DNA from: Thereva unica
Lineage: Eukaryota; Arthropoda; Insecta; Diptera; Therevidae
Reading direction: 5' to 3'
DNA length: 64,000 nt
NCBI GenBank assembly: GCA_949987705.1
Contig: OX465284.1
Coordinates: 69,363,470 to 69,427,469 of the forward strand
Part shown: piece after piece, positions 1 through 11,224 of the stretch
Numbering within the stretch: position 1 is the first letter of the stretch
Layout of the letters: each line of letters starts with the position of its first letter
Position numbers and translations under genes: made by a program
The notes under the pieces: model-generated
What the model was told of the DNA's origin: nothing
Databases searched by the model: none
The model's input: the letters and a program-made list of their open reading frames with translations, nothing else

Positions 1-2
1 AG

Positions 3-215
3 CCGAGAAGCCGAACACCTGCCAATCGGCAGGGCGGCCCTCGACAGCCCTCGGCCAATCGGCCACAAGGGACGAACCAAGCCAGGGGTAGCTTGTGCTA
101 TTTCCACTACCGTTTCGGTAGTGAAGCACGCAGCTGCAAAGCCCCCTGCAATTACAACGGTGGCCAAGCCAAGCCGGCGAAAAAAAAGGCCACCGCCACC
201 CCTAAAAAAAACTAA
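3..215 (+). pseudogene. Ty3/Gypsy gag, C-terminal end (partial)
   Basis: The frame beginning at base 3 is open from the window edge to a TAA at 213-215. It carries a Cys/His motif at 93-149 reading LCYFHYRFGSEARSCKAPC, the type found at the end of Gag in insect Gypsy-group retrotransposons, followed by a basic Lys/Pro/Ala-rich tail. Only the C-terminus is present; the rest lies outside the window. The downstream protease/reverse transcriptase frame is in -1 relative to this one and begins before the gag stop. Nucleic-acid binding of the genomic RNA is the known role of this part of Gag. The family call rests on the motif and on the adjacent pol. Confidence 0.7.
204..211 (+). promoter_or_regulatory. 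Candidate -1 ribosomal frameshift slippery site (A8)
   Basis: A run of eight A residues precedes the gag stop codon (213-215) by one base. Slipping back one base here moves the ribosome from the gag frame into the frame of the protease, which is open from 206 onward. The geometry fits programmed -1 frameshifting as known for retroelements. No downstream pseudoknot was evaluated. Confidence 0.5.
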
Positions 216-1003
216 AGGGGCAGGGGATCGTAATGAGCGCGCATATAACCGGCCGCTCATATCGTTTATTCGTCAGAGACACCAACAATCGGATGGACTT
301 TCTGATTGATTCGGGCTCTGACGTTTCAATTGTTCCCGCCAAGGCGTTCCCGGCCCATAACGGTAGCCCGAACGTCCTTCTGTACGCGGCCAACGGATCA
401 CTGATCCGAACTTTCGGCACTAAGTTGCTTGAACTTGAACTCGGCTTACGCCGACGATATGTTTACAACTTTATCATAGCCGACACCACTAAAGCCATTA
501 TCGGGGCGGACTTCTTAACGAAGTTCAAATTGTCCGTCGATTTTGAATATCGGCATTTAGTCGACAAGCGCACGAAGTTTCGCATTAACGTGTGCGCTAC
601 CGTCGACTACAACCCCGAAACATTTCCATGCCGAGTTATTGGCATATACAAAGAGCTATTAACGAAGTACGCTTCGTTAACAAAACCGCCCAATTTTAAC
701 CTTCCGGTTAAACACAATGTGCAACACCACATTGTAACTAAAGGGCAATTACCTTTTGTCACCGCTCGGAGACTCCATCCGGAGAAACTGAAGGTGGCAA
801 AGTTAGAGTTCGACCATATGGTCGAATTGGGGATTTGTCGACCTTCGTCGTCCCCCGCAGCATCTCCGCTTCATCTAGTTCCTAAACGGGACTCTCATGA
901 TTGGAGGCCATGCGGCGACTACCGTCGCCTTAATGCTGTCACTGTGCCGGATAGATATCCGATCCCGCATATACAGAATTTCTCCGTGAATCTTCACGCA
1001 TAG
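206..1003 (+). pseudogene. Ty3/Gypsy pol fragment: protease and start of reverse transcriptase (truncated)
   Basis: The frame is open from 206, with its first ATG at 233. The retroviral-type aspartic protease comes first: the active-site motif [13 protein letters not shown] lies at about residues 23-35 from the ATG and the flap/C-terminal motif IIGADFL follows at about residues 90-96. After a linker come the reverse-transcriptase fingers, recognisable by [20 protein letters not shown] and [22 protein letters not shown]. The similarity stops just after the HIQNFS motif, before the catalytic aspartates, so the enzyme is truncated and cannot be active. The break coincides with a 17-bp tandem duplication at 999-1030. 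This is the 3' end of what is left of a Gypsy-group LTR element; no LTR is visible in the window. Confidence 0.85.
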
Positions 1004-1030
1004 TGCGGAAGCCGGCATAGTGCGGAAGCC
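999..1030. repeat. 17-bp tandem duplication at the Gypsy breakpoint
   Basis: The unit CATAGTGCGGAAGCCGG occurs at 999-1015 and again, less its last two bases, at 1016-1030. It sits exactly where pol similarity ends. Confidence 0.6.
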
Positions 1031-1033
1031 ATA

Positions 1034-2232
1034 GTTGTATGTTGAGACTCACCACACTTACCATGTGTTGTGACTTGTGACTGCTTTTAGAATACAGGAG
1101 GCCGATTTGATACCAAAAACTAGTGTTTCTTAGAATGGTAGCAACTGACCGTTCAAAGCCATTCTCTCTAGCGCTCTATTCTAGTCTGGAGATTTCTGGC
1201 TTTAGGTAGATCCGGGAATTTACACAGGAAGTGAGTTTCCCTCTCGTTTGTTCTAGTGGGCTGCCGACCATCTCGATCTCCGAGCGCCGGAAAAACACTC
1301 CGTGGTAGGCTAGGCAGTTGGTTTCTCGTTCCCATGTACGAGAAACGAGAGTCACGTTATGCTTTCTACTGGCCACACTGGTCATGGCTTTTGCAGAGCT
1401 TTATTGTGACTGTATAAAGCTGACATTGAAATCTATGGAAACATATTGGATTGTGCTTTGACATTCTAGAGCAAAAGTAGGCCTCCTTTACAGACTTCTG
1501 GCATCGATTTCTGCTGCCATAATATCACAACTTTCGCCAAGTAGAGAAGAATGCGGATCTGACGAGGCACTCATCGAACCTCAAAGACTTAAATCTGGGG
1601 CGAATTCGCGCATTGTACTGTTCCATTTCTGCCAGTCTTGGCTTCGACAAACGATTTAGGCCGGTCGCTTACTAAAGTGGTGTGACAATGGGGCGCTTTT
1701 GGCCTGCCAAGTGGAAACAAAGTGGTGCGGCAGCTGAATGGTGTCGGAGGGGTATTAATTTTATTAAGCCTATCGCGTAAGTGAATCAATATCATCTTAT
1801 TACTAACGAAAAGTGGCAGCCACTTCGACTTACCATTCAAAAATTAATCTTGTCGGGTATTTGAGTTTAGGGGAATCAGTTTTTCCACTTGCAATTCGAT
1901 TGCCACGCCACTCCCACGTCACTGCCACACAACTTTAGTGGGCGTCCGGCATTATGATGTTTATCAGAGGTCGCTCAGAATGGAGCCATGTCAGGCACCC
2001 ATTTAACGAAACTGCTTTTTGGTATATGGTTCCAAAACGAAACCCAAACATCGGAGAACTTATTGTGCGATGGTGGCTTCCCTACTCGCAGACAGATTTA
2101 GGATGTAAAACCCAAATCAATTTTAAGCTATATCAAAAGCCATAAAACTTCGAAGATTTTTAATGACAGGGTTTGGCACAATAGACTAAATAGGTCGCAG
2201 TGCCTGTAAAGGCGCCCCTCGAAGAATTAAGT
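1034..2232. other. No gene recognised
   Basis: Short frames only. A weak inverted repeat (ACTAAAGTGGTGTG at about 1671-1684 against CACACAACTTTAGT at about 1926-1939) could mark a small degenerate MITE, but no target duplication supports it. Confidence 0.4.
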
Positions 2233-2858
2233 AGTAGGGTAGACTGGGTACGGTTGTGACAATTTTCATTTGATCGCTCATAATTTAGTAAGTATGCCAG
2301 TAAACTGAAGGAAATGTGTTTTGTATAGTGAAATGTACATTTCTTTACGTATTAATACTAAAATTTATTCCTTAAGTACAATGGATAACTTTTGGCGGCA
2401 AATTAAAAAAAAATGAATAAATGTCACAACCGACCACACCCCAGGGGCGGTTGTGACAGCGGTTGGGGTCGGTAGTGACAGGTTAAAAATACACCAAAAT
2501 TATCTAAAATGACCGCCATGAAAATACAAATACTCTACGTACAAATTCATCACTGTTATTTAACCATTAACGCTTAACATATTAAGAGGAAATCTACTCA
2601 TTACTCTATCTGTACACATACATCAACAATTATTAAAAGAAATCGAATAAAAATACTTACTTTTGACTGTCAAAAAGTAATGTAGGCCTCTACTAGCGTT
2701 TATGTCGAGCGATGGTTAACTCAATACTGTGAAACACCTTCGCATGGGCACGATGCCTCTTTCTCTCTTTGCACCCTCCCCGATATTCCTAATAGTTTCG
2801 CTAATATGACGACTGTCACAACCGTACCCTGGCACAACCGTACCCAGTCTACCCTACT
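2233..2858. mobile_element. MITE with 28-bp terminal inverted repeats
   Basis: The left end 2233-2260 (starting AGTAGGGTAGACTGG) matches the reverse complement of 2831-2858 at 27 of 28 positions. The element is 626 bp, has no coding capacity, and its interior is AT-rich. The terminal motif CGGTTGTGAC recurs inside: 2422-2460 contains GTCACAACCG and GGTTGTGAC in opposite orientation around CCCCAGGGGC, and GTCACAACCG recurs at about 2816-2825 next to the right end. No clear target duplication was found, so the superfamily is undetermined. Confidence 0.7.
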
Positions 2859-3054
2859 TCTAATGACCTATCATCTCTATTACTGATTGTAACTGATTGT
2901 CATCAGTTTGCTGATGCTTAAGTTATGATAAAGCCTAAATCCGGACCCCTAATATACAGTAGATTCTTAGAATCGGCTGAGTCGATCTTCTCCTCCCATT
3001 TAGGCAGTTACCAGTGGCTACCGCTTGGAAGTATAAATCGCACTTTTACTAGAC
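2859..3054. other. Spacer between MITE and hAT element
   Basis: No coding or repeat signal seen. Confidence 0.4.
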
Positions 3055-3062
3055 ATTTATGG
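3055..3062. repeat. hAT-1 target-site duplication, left
   Basis: ATTTATGG, identical to 5925-5932 on the other side of the element. An 8-bp duplication is characteristic of the hAT superfamily. Confidence 0.85.
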
Positions 3063-5924
3063 TAGTGTTTCTTCTCGAGAATTTTTTCTCGAGAAATTCT
3101 CGAGAAAATTATAAAATTATGAAGTCACAATTCTCGAGAAATTTAGATATTTCTCGAAAAATATGCAAAAATTATAATTTAGTGAATTTTTTGAATAAAA
3201 CTTTGTTATTTTTGGAAATTCTTAAAACTTTAATAATTTGCCGTTTTGTTCATTTTCTTATTCATCACTGTCATACAATTTCTTTTAAAAACACCGTTAG
3301 TTTTCTATTTTGTTATTCATAATTTACCTAGTTTATAGCTACTCCAAAAATAATTCGCATTTTGGATCATCCAAAATTTTTTACCCTATAAACGAGGAAA
3401 TTCGAATTATGGCTTAAATCGAAATGTTTTGGCTTAAGCCATAGTTAAAAGAATGTATTTGTACCCGTTTATACGCTAATTCGAAATTTTCACGTAACTT
3501 TGAGTTAAATCGATTTAATTTTTTTTTGCTATAAACTTGGTAATTGTCTCAAACTTCAGTGGTTGTGGTTGTTTTATGCTTAACAAAATTCGGGGAACTC
3601 CCGATAGTATATTTACATATATAATAAATAAATCATCAGTTATCAGCAATTGCGTTGTGAACGATTTTTTTTTTTTAAAAAGGAAGTACCATATATGTAA
3701 GATAAACCTACATAATAAATTTAAGGTTCTTTTATTATAAATTTTGTTTTTAAAATAATTTTAATTAAAAAAATAGAAACCAACAATTACCCACAAAATG
3801 AGTAAAATTTACCAGGACTGTTGGGAACATTTTAAAAAAAGTGAAAGGAATAAGGATTTGGCAATATGTAAGATATGTCTTAAATCACTTTCATGCAAAG
3901 GTTCGGCGACTATTGGTCTGCGTAGGCATCTTGAAGGTGTCATGAGTATAAAAGAGAAGAAAATAATGATGGTCAAAGTACCTCAGCAAAAAGATACAGG
4001 TACGGAGATAATTCAGTAATTGAATCTTTCTTAAAACGACCAACTATGGGTGAATTAATTTCAAAGTTAGCAGCTGTTGATGGAATATCTTTTAACAGAA
4101 TTACTAAAAGTGAATTCATTAGAACATCTATGAGTGGCAAAGGATTTAATTTACCACGAAACCCTACCAAAGTGATGCAATTAATGCTGAACTTTTATGA
4201 AGATATAAAACAACATCTGATTAAAAAAATAATTAAACACAAAGATAATGGTAAAAAATTCAGTATATCCATTGATGAATGGACCAGCATGAAAAATAAA
4301 AGATATATGGATGTACACCTTTACTATAATAACAAAGATTCAGACAACTTAGGGATGGTTCCTGTCGTTGGTAGTTGTCCTGCTAAAAAAGCATTGGAAT
4401 TAGTAGAAGAAAAATTAAAATCATTTAATATCATATTTAATGCCGATATAGTAGCTACAATGAGTGATGGTGCTGCTGTAATGCAGAAATTTGGAAAATT
4501 ATCTTCTCATTTTCACCAACTTTGTTACAATCACGGGTTGCATTTGGCTGTTCTGAAAGTATTTTATACCAAAAAGAGACATCCTGATAACTTTGCTTGT
4601 ATCGGAGAACTGGAATCTGATAACGTATCTGAAGTACAAGATTTAGAAAATGAAAATAATAACTCTGATGATGATTCTGATATAGAAGTTGTGGAAGACG
4701 TTGAGGTTTATTTGCAGCCCCAAATCGAAAAAGTTATTAAATCCATTCGAAAAATATCAAAAATGTTTAGAAACTCCCCCGTTAAAAATGCTATATTGCA
4801 AAAATATGTAGTGGAACAGGAGAAAAAGGAGCTAATGGTAGTCTTAGATTGTTCTACTAGATGGAATACAATGGAGACTATGGTAGAAAGATTTGTAAGA
4901 ATTAGCGGCCCAATAAAAAAAGCATTATTGATTGAATTAAATTAGGGTAGTTTGTGGAACGACGACTATGTTGAGGTTGCTAAAATAATATTAGCAACAT
5001 TAAAACCTCTCCGGATTACAATTGAAGCTCTTAGCCGAGAAGATTCTACACTATTATCTGCTGAAGGAGCTCTCAGGTTTTTGTTTACAACTTTGGAAAA
5101 ATTAAACACTAATTTAAGTCGAGACCTCCTTAAAGCAGTTAAGGAGGAAATGTCTAAAAGAAGGGATTCTACTTTAGTATCTGTTATTAGGCTCCTACAG
5201 AATCCTGCTTGTGTGTCACAGAAAGAAAATGATAGTTTTTTCGACATGGCACCAAGACAAGAGATTTATAAATTGGCTAAAATCTATATCATCTAGAATT
5301 TTTGAAACTAAAAACAGTGATAACGATAATACTGAAGAAACTGATGAAACTGAAAATATTGAAGAATGTCCAGATCGAGAAGAAGAAGCAAGTCTACAGC
5401 AACAAATAAATTTTGAAATTTCAAAAAGTTTAAAAGAATATGAAAGTCCGAATGCTGATAAATTTCAATCATTAACAAAGGTATTTAAAATATTTGAAGC
5501 CAATGGGAAGAGAACCTCAAATTTGCAGAATCTTTTGGATGCACCTCTGACCATTAAACCAACTTCTACGCAAAATGAGCGAAATTTTTCTATTGCAACA
5601 GATTATGTTACCAAAAAAAGAACAAGGATGGGAGATTCAACTTTGGATGCTCTGTGTTTCTTAAAACATTATTTTAAATCACAAAAATGATAAATTTATT
5701 ATATTTTTATAAACCTTTTTATATATTTTTGTGAAACTTGAAGAATTTATTTTTACGTTACTATTTTTTATTTTGTTCTATAATAAAAAAATGAATTTCA
5801 GTTTATATTATAAAGTGCATTAGATTTTTGTTTTAATAAGTTATTTTCTCAAGAAATCTCGAGAAAAATAATGTGTGTTTTCTTTTCTCGAGAAATTAAA
5901 AGGGGTGAGAAATGTGAAACACTA
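3063..5924. mobile_element. hAT transposon (hAT-1), nearly complete, 2862 bp
   Basis: The ends are TAGTGTTTC at 3063-3071 and its exact complement GAAACACTA at 5916-5924, flanked by perfect 8-bp duplications ATTTATGG. Both ends carry copies of the palindrome TTCTCGAGAA or close variants: left perfect at 3072-3081, 3086-3095, 3097-3106 and 3131-3140, variant at 3151-3160; right variants at 5846-5855 and 5856-5865, perfect at 5885-5894. Such subterminal repeats are known transposase-binding sites in hAT elements. The interior holds a decayed BED-type transposase gene (3798-5690). Identical target duplications point to a fairly recent insertion, whereas the gene is broken, so this copy probably depended on transposase supplied in trans or decayed afterwards. 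Confidence 0.93.
3798..5690 (+). pseudogene. hAT transposase, BED zinc finger plus RNase H-like domain (broken)
   Basis: The reading starts at the ATG at 3798. The N-terminus is a BED zinc finger (CKICLKSLSC, then GLRRHLEG). Between about 3940 and 3998 a frameshift separates it from the catalytic part, which continues as frame 4046-4945. There the first catalytic aspartate lies in SISIDEWTS, the second in ATMSDGAAVM, followed by the CYNHGLHLAV motif, an acidic insertion rich in Asp/Glu/Asn, and STRWNTMETM. An in-frame TAG at 4943-4945 interrupts it, and the same frame resumes to 5296. A second frameshift near 5250-5275 leads to 5211-5690, which carries the hAT dimerisation region with the terminal glutamate in STQNERNFSIA and LDALCFLKHYF. 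The enzyme would excise and reinsert the element in the nucleus; this copy cannot make it in one piece. Confidence 0.88.
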
Positions 5925-5932
5925 ATTTATGG
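5925..5932. repeat. hAT-1 target-site duplication, right
   Basis: ATTTATGG, identical to 3055-3062. Confidence 0.85.
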
Positions 5933-8559
5933 TGCGTGCATATTTTCCCCTCCCTTCTGGCCACACAACAAAATATGAATTGAATATTTATTGAATTGTA
6001 CTGCAAAGAGAAATGGGAAATAACACCTAGAATCACCTTAAGCAACACTTCTAAATTGTCCCCGATTTGTCACCATCAGTTCCACGCGAGGCTTCTACTC
6101 CAAACCGTTCGTGCGTCGAAGCCCTGTCGCAACTCACCCCCAATCACGAACCGAAATATCTCACCGAAAACTCACAAAAAATTATAATCTCGCTTCCTCC
6201 CTGTTAAATTGTGGGACTCTCTCCTCTCGGTGAAGTAATTAGCCTCACCTTCCAACCCCGCAGCCGGCCATCAATCCTCGGTGGACAAATGGTGTTTACA
6301 ACTTCCTTTCAGTCGGAATAACATGCTGCGGTATCACCTATCTGTGTAATTACAATTAGTCCGACATCAAATTCATAGTAATTACGCGCGCATACAGCCA
6401 TGCCAGAAGGGAGTCAGGAGTCGGAGCTGCCATTATTCGGGACACTCCCCAAAGTCGAGCCCGAACTCTCCAGCCACTCGCACGCCTCGCACTCCCCTGT
6501 TTCGGGGGGAGCAGCACACGGACCACACGATGTAATTAGGTTTGTCATGCAACGGCCCCAACATGGCATTTAAGAGCCAAACACCCCTCCACTGGGGGTC
6601 CTACAAATGCCGTGTAGTTGCTGCAGTTAGGGAAAAGTTGGTGACAAAGTTTGATTGAAATGTCACCGACGACGTGTGCAGCTCGTGCGTCGACTTCCTA
6701 CCACCGAACTGTGCTGTGCAGGGTCTGTCGGTGTGGACTTTGAGGAATCTCCATTCCAGTCCACTAGCGCGCTTAATGTGGGTAAATTACAATAATCGAG
6801 CTCGGTGCTAATCGCCTTAGAGAATCTCAATTAAGACCGGATCCGCAGGGGAGCCTGAGAAGGACGTACCGCGCTGCACTGCGCCCTGCAGCCGTGTTAC
6901 CTCAACCTGGCTCGAAAGGTAGTCCGGTCTCGTTTTTCCGTTCTTAAAGGCATCTGATATCGATACAAGATAATTTGCACACTCTCACGTCTTGCTGGAG
7001 GAACGTGCAGCAGGAACATGCAAGGCTCTCGGGTACTGCTATCGCCAACAGCAGCAGCAGCGCGGCCTGCATGCATCTTGATGCGCCGGCAAGGAGGTCC
7101 AAAGCCCCAAGATATCGCCTTAAAAGGTCACCCCTTGCCTCGGGTACACGTTCTGCCCGGCGATTATCGTCTTTTTCCCCGTTGCCACTACCACGGCCAG
7201 AGGATGTTCCATGGCAGCGCAGTAATCCCTCCCCGTCCTGCCACCCTCCCGCGCTGCGGTACGTACTACTCACAATCCACAGGTATATATTGGCAGGTAC
7301 GAAGCTCCTTTGTATTCCCAGCCTGCCTTTTTTTGGTCAGCCATCATCGGCTGTATTGTCTTGTGTGTCTTCTTGTCCATCTCGGGACTTGCTGCGAGTT
7401 AAGGAGTTGCACACGATACGTGTTCTGAGGTGTATGATAAAAATTTATGTAACAAGATATTCAGCACTACGTATCGCATGCCAAGCCTCCTCTCCGGTGA
7501 CCATGTTCGGGTGGATGAATGCATTAAATGGGACCACTTTTTGCCTTCAGAAAATCTACAGTTTTTTGCTCTTGATTGCGGTTAATTTGAGAGATTTTTT
7601 TACCTGTGTGTTTTCGTTGTGTTCCACAGCAGAGGCTTGAATTGGAGAGCTGGTCGCAATGAGAGCTGGAGGCGGAGGGGGAACTCAGGTATGTTTCTGG
7701 AACATAAAAGAATGTTTACTATGCATTCATAAATAAATTGATTCATTTTGGTCATTGCTGGGACATTTCAGGGAAACGTGGAATGAGAACGTTCTTGGCA
7801 TGTTCTGGGAATATAAGCTGATAAAAAATTTGTCCAGTGGAATGCGATTTAAATGCTGAACGTGTGTTTTTTGTGTGGAGTCCAATCGGGTATTTGTGTG
7901 TTTAGTAATGAGATTAAGGGAGGAATCAAGCATGGTAACGACGAATTAACACACGCATTTTAGATAGGCATCGTGATTTAACAAAACTCTACTGTTTTTA
8001 CGACTTGCTGCTAAAAATATCCACTGTATGTTTTTTGTGTTAATTCTACTACAATCGTTACCATTTCCAAGTTTGGAGAAATTTTATTTCATGCAGTTTT
8101 GTCGCACTGACGATGGCTATAATCTTGTTTTACATGTCGCAGATTTCAATCTGTCCACAATTGATAAACGAGTATTATTTCGATCGTGTAAGTACTAAGC
8201 TCTTATTTTTGACCCGAAGTTGCCTTAAAGCTGCGTTGGAGATTCAACATCGAAGAGAATACAAGGAAAGTGCCAAGGTGACGTAGGCCACTACGTATGG
8301 CGGGTGGCACATTCAGGAGTATGTCTTAGCGGGGTGAGGAAGCGGGGTTTTCGATGTCCCAAACTACAAATATCAACTACCCGAGTAAAATAAAAAATGG
8401 ACTTACAACGGGCGAACACCGTCCGCTTGAGTTTTTAAGGGACAGGCTGTAGAGTAGGACGTAAGTTGTTTCAATCGACCTCTTCATACAAAAAATGTTG
8501 TAACACTTGAAGATATTCCAGATTTGAGATGATGAATTATCTCCACCCCTCAGAGCAAA
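5933..8559. other. Complex non-coding DNA; one long unassigned open frame
   Basis: Mixed-composition sequence with no transposon motif. 6975-7640 (+) is open for 221 codons, and 7018-7428 (+) and 6944-7273 (-) overlap it, but none resembles a known family. The composition is biased by CAGCAG runs, and the openness in three frames argues for a GC-rich non-coding stretch. A transcribed exon cannot be excluded. Confidence 0.35.
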
Positions 8560-8745
8560 TAGAGGATGAAGGCAAGGTGACGCACGACCTATGGGGTGCG
8601 ACAGCGAGGGAGACTGGAAGGGTGGCGCAGACCAGGATGCTCAGAGCTTAGGGATGTCAAACTGGATGACATCGGCTCAGAATCGGGTTTGGTGGAGAGA
8701 ACAGTTGCGAGAGACCAGGCGGTTGAAGAACAGTTAAAGAAGAGG
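8560..8745 (+). mobile_element. RTE-like LINE remnant, C-terminal tail (copy related to 47.5 kb)
   Basis: The stretch ACCTATGGGGTGCGACAGCG (8589-8608) and the following GAGGGAGACT recur at about 47550-47577, where they encode the end of a LINE reverse transcriptase. Here the copy is degenerate and cut short. Confidence 0.55.
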
Positions 8746-8779
8746 AAAGGCGTACCCTCCTGCTTGTTGTACAACGTGA

Positions 8780-9165
8780 ACCTTAAAAAGCAGTAATCTT
8801 TGATAGATCAGTGCAAACATAAACCCTAGCCCACGATAGCTCATTTCAGACGAATGAAGAAGACCTTTGTAGCACTTGAGCAAACCGCAAAAATCGTCCA
8901 ATGCTTCGTCTGCGTTTTTCAATGTCCCCACCCTTCCGAACAATATACATAGGAGGACAGACCTTATTAGTCTTGTGCAAAATGCCAATGTTGTATTTCT
9001 CAGTTGCTTGCGTAGACCAAAGTAGCATAGCCCTGCTATTCGTCTTCTGATTTCGGCCGATGTATCATTACCTTTTGTTATAATCGTGCCAAGGTATACA
9101 AATTCAACCACTACTTCTATATTGTAGGTGTCGATTGTTATGTTTTGTCTGCTACTTCTGTGCAC
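8780..9165 (-). mobile_element. RTE-like LINE remnant, post-RT region, minus strand
   Basis: Minus-strand translation reads VEFVYLGTIITKGNDTSAEI, then RRRIAGLCYFGLRKQLRNT and TRLIRSVLL. This matches the conserved order (VNEFVYLGTL, EIRRRI, YFGLRKQL, LIRPVLLYG) seen after the reverse-transcriptase domain of RTE-like LINEs. There is no catalytic core left. It faces the plus-strand remnant at 8560-8745, so two separate insertions meet here. Confidence 0.65.
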
Positions 9166-9394
9166 ATAACTTTATTTTGTGCTCGTTTGTTTCCAACCGG
9201 TTGGAATTTGGAGCAGAAGATACAACGCAGAGTTGTATGAAAGCAGTAAGATTCGTCAAAATGAGATGACGTCGAGGATGACAGATGGGGAGAAGAAACT
9301 GGAAAATTCGGGCCAGGGATCGAGAATTATGAAGGCGAAGGGAACCCAAAGCCAACAGTAGGCTGTGAAGCTCCTGGTAAATGCAAGGTGCTTA

Positions 9395-9480
9395 GAATCC
9401 AGCGGCACCATCAGCAGCATATCTGTCGCGGGGACGTTTCGCTAACCCACCGCCAGCTAACGGATCAAAGAAGAGGAATT
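9395..9480 (+). mobile_element. LINE 3' end scrap
   Basis: CCGCCAGCTAACGGATCAAA with the following GAAGA also occurs at about 39000-39025, at the end of the LINE split by the BEL element. The preceding CAGCGGCACCATCAGCAG matches CAGTGGCACCGACAGCAG there. This is a short 3' end of the same family. Confidence 0.55.
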
Positions 9481-9670
9481 TTGGTTAGAATACCAAAATA
9501 GGCGATAGTCACAAACTCTCAATGAGGGTATCTACACCGGTATTTTTTCAACTGTTACCTTTTTTTAGGAGAGAGGTATAGAAAGGGCAAGAGTAACATC
9601 TTCACCAGAAAATTTTGGCATGAAAGCTTAACACATACGCAATATGTTTCTGCTTCTATTCTATTCTTTA

Positions 9671-9990
9671 GGCCAGTCATTAGAGCGAAAAAAACGGCAG
9701 ATTTTGTTATAAAATTGTACAGCAAACTGCTTGCACTACTACTTCAGGGGTATCTCATAGATTACTAAAACCAAAAAACCAGCCAAAATTTACTCATGTG
9801 GAATTGTTTAAACAATAATTAGCAACAAAAATGGGTACTTTTTCCGTTTTTGGCGTATACAGTAAAAAGTACTGGATGAATCACGTTACTCTCAACAGGA
9901 TATTTGTAGAGAATTGAAAACTCTACAAAATGGGGTTTTCTAGACCTCGATCGGATAATTTTTCGCCGAACAAATCTCTAATGACTGGTC
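9671..9990. mobile_element. MITE, 320 bp, TA-flanked
   Basis: The ends GGCCAGTCATTAGAG (9671-9685) and CTCTAATGACTGGTC (9976-9990) are inverted with one mismatch. TA lies immediately outside each end, as expected of Tc1/mariner-type insertions. AT-rich interior without coding capacity. Confidence 0.55.
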
Positions 9991-11071
9991 TACTTCTTTA
10001 GAGTCGCCTTGTGACCTATTTTATTTGGTCCGTTGTGCCAACCCCGGCGTAAAAAACCTTCCAGATTAAGGCTTTTAATATAGCCTAAAATTGACTTAGG
10101 GTTCATATCCGAAATCTCCCTGGAAGCAGGGAAGTCGCGATGGAGAAGAATCAATCTCTTCCTCGATCTAGTCTAACAATCGCACGCGGTCCGCATTTCG
10201 GGAGCTGGCCTACAGAGCCGACAGCTACAATCTACTACCAGTCCAATTGTGCTTGGATGATAATTGAGCGAACAGTGGCTCGTCAGGAGCTCTGTTTTTC
10301 TTTTTAGCTCCTACCTCTTGAAATTTCAAAGTTAGCTTTATCGATTCGAACTTACTCTGCTTATTCCTTACCGTGTGTAAAAACAAGAAAGTTATTCCTG
10401 ATGAAGAACTACCACTCTATACGCAGATTATGTTGTAGAACTGGTTCGGTAACAGTTGAAGGAACATCACGATAAATAACCGCAATGACGAGCATGAGTC
10501 ACAAAACCTTGTGACTTATGACTTGTCACAATTTAGAATCGGGGGTAGTTTTTATTCTTAAGTTTAGTTCAGTTTCAATGGTTTAAAAAATAGGTTATAT
10601 GGGTTTGTCCGTAAGTCCGCCCTTGAGTAGGCCTCTCCGCGCATAAGATATAGGTTCGTAAAAGGGCGCTATACTGTAATGATTAGACGAGTTGTGACTT
10701 AAAATTTTTCTGTGCGGTGGCTTCTTCTTGCAAAAAGATACATATAACAAAATCAGATTAGCCAAATCCAAAAGAAAGGTATGTCATGGAGCTCTGACTG
10801 TGCACTGAACGGCTGAATGTAATATTCTCGAATTCCTGCCACCCAATCTACACATTAGACAGCAGACAGCCTGAACGTTTTGGGGCTAGGACCTTGCTTC
10901 TTCGAGAAGACATGTTGGTACAGCCGCTTTCTGCGAAACAAGATAAGGAAATATAACTTTATCTGTTATTACGATGCCCAGATCCCCACCAAGAACATAT
11001 GGGAAGACTTTTTCGGCCTTACAAGAGCGGTGACATAGTTTTTAACACAGGTGGTTCTAAATCAGAGGACA
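9991..11071. other. No gene recognised
   Basis: Short frames only; no transposon protein motif or terminal repeats seen. Confidence 0.4.
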
Positions 11072-11079
11072 GTGTAAGC

Positions 11080-11224
11080 TAGTGATGCGCAAAAACGGTG
11101 TTGGTCTTGCCTTGCACATTTAGCAACACTAAGAACAAGACCAAAACATAGCCATACTCGCAAGACTAAGGCCAAGACCAAGATTACCTCAGTCTTGCCT
11201 TGTTTTTGGGTTAGCTCATCACTA
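11080..11224. mobile_element. Small hAT-type MITE, 145 bp
   Basis: The ends TAGTGATGCGC (11080-11090) and GCTCATCACTA (11214-11224) are near-perfect inverted repeats. Flanks are GTGTAAGC (11072-11079) and GTGTAGGC (11225-11232), an 8-bp target duplication with one difference. The interior is rich in CTTG/CAAG repeats; TTGCACATTTAGCAA inside it recurs in reverse complement near 44020-44035. Confidence 0.65.

Noticed and set aside
1669..1944. Inverted repeat ACTAAAGTGGTGTG / CACACAACTTTAGT
   Set aside because: Imperfect, 13-15 bp, no target duplication; may be chance.
6944..7072. Minus-strand 42-residue frame that looks like a signal peptide with a Cys-rich tail
   Set aside because: The hydrophobic run comes from a CAG repeat read as Leu; no promoter, intron or homologue evidence.
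6975..7640. 221-codon open frame on the plus strand
   Set aside because: No family resemblance, overlapped by long frames in two other readings, and composition biased by CAGCAG runs; kept only as an unassigned stretch.
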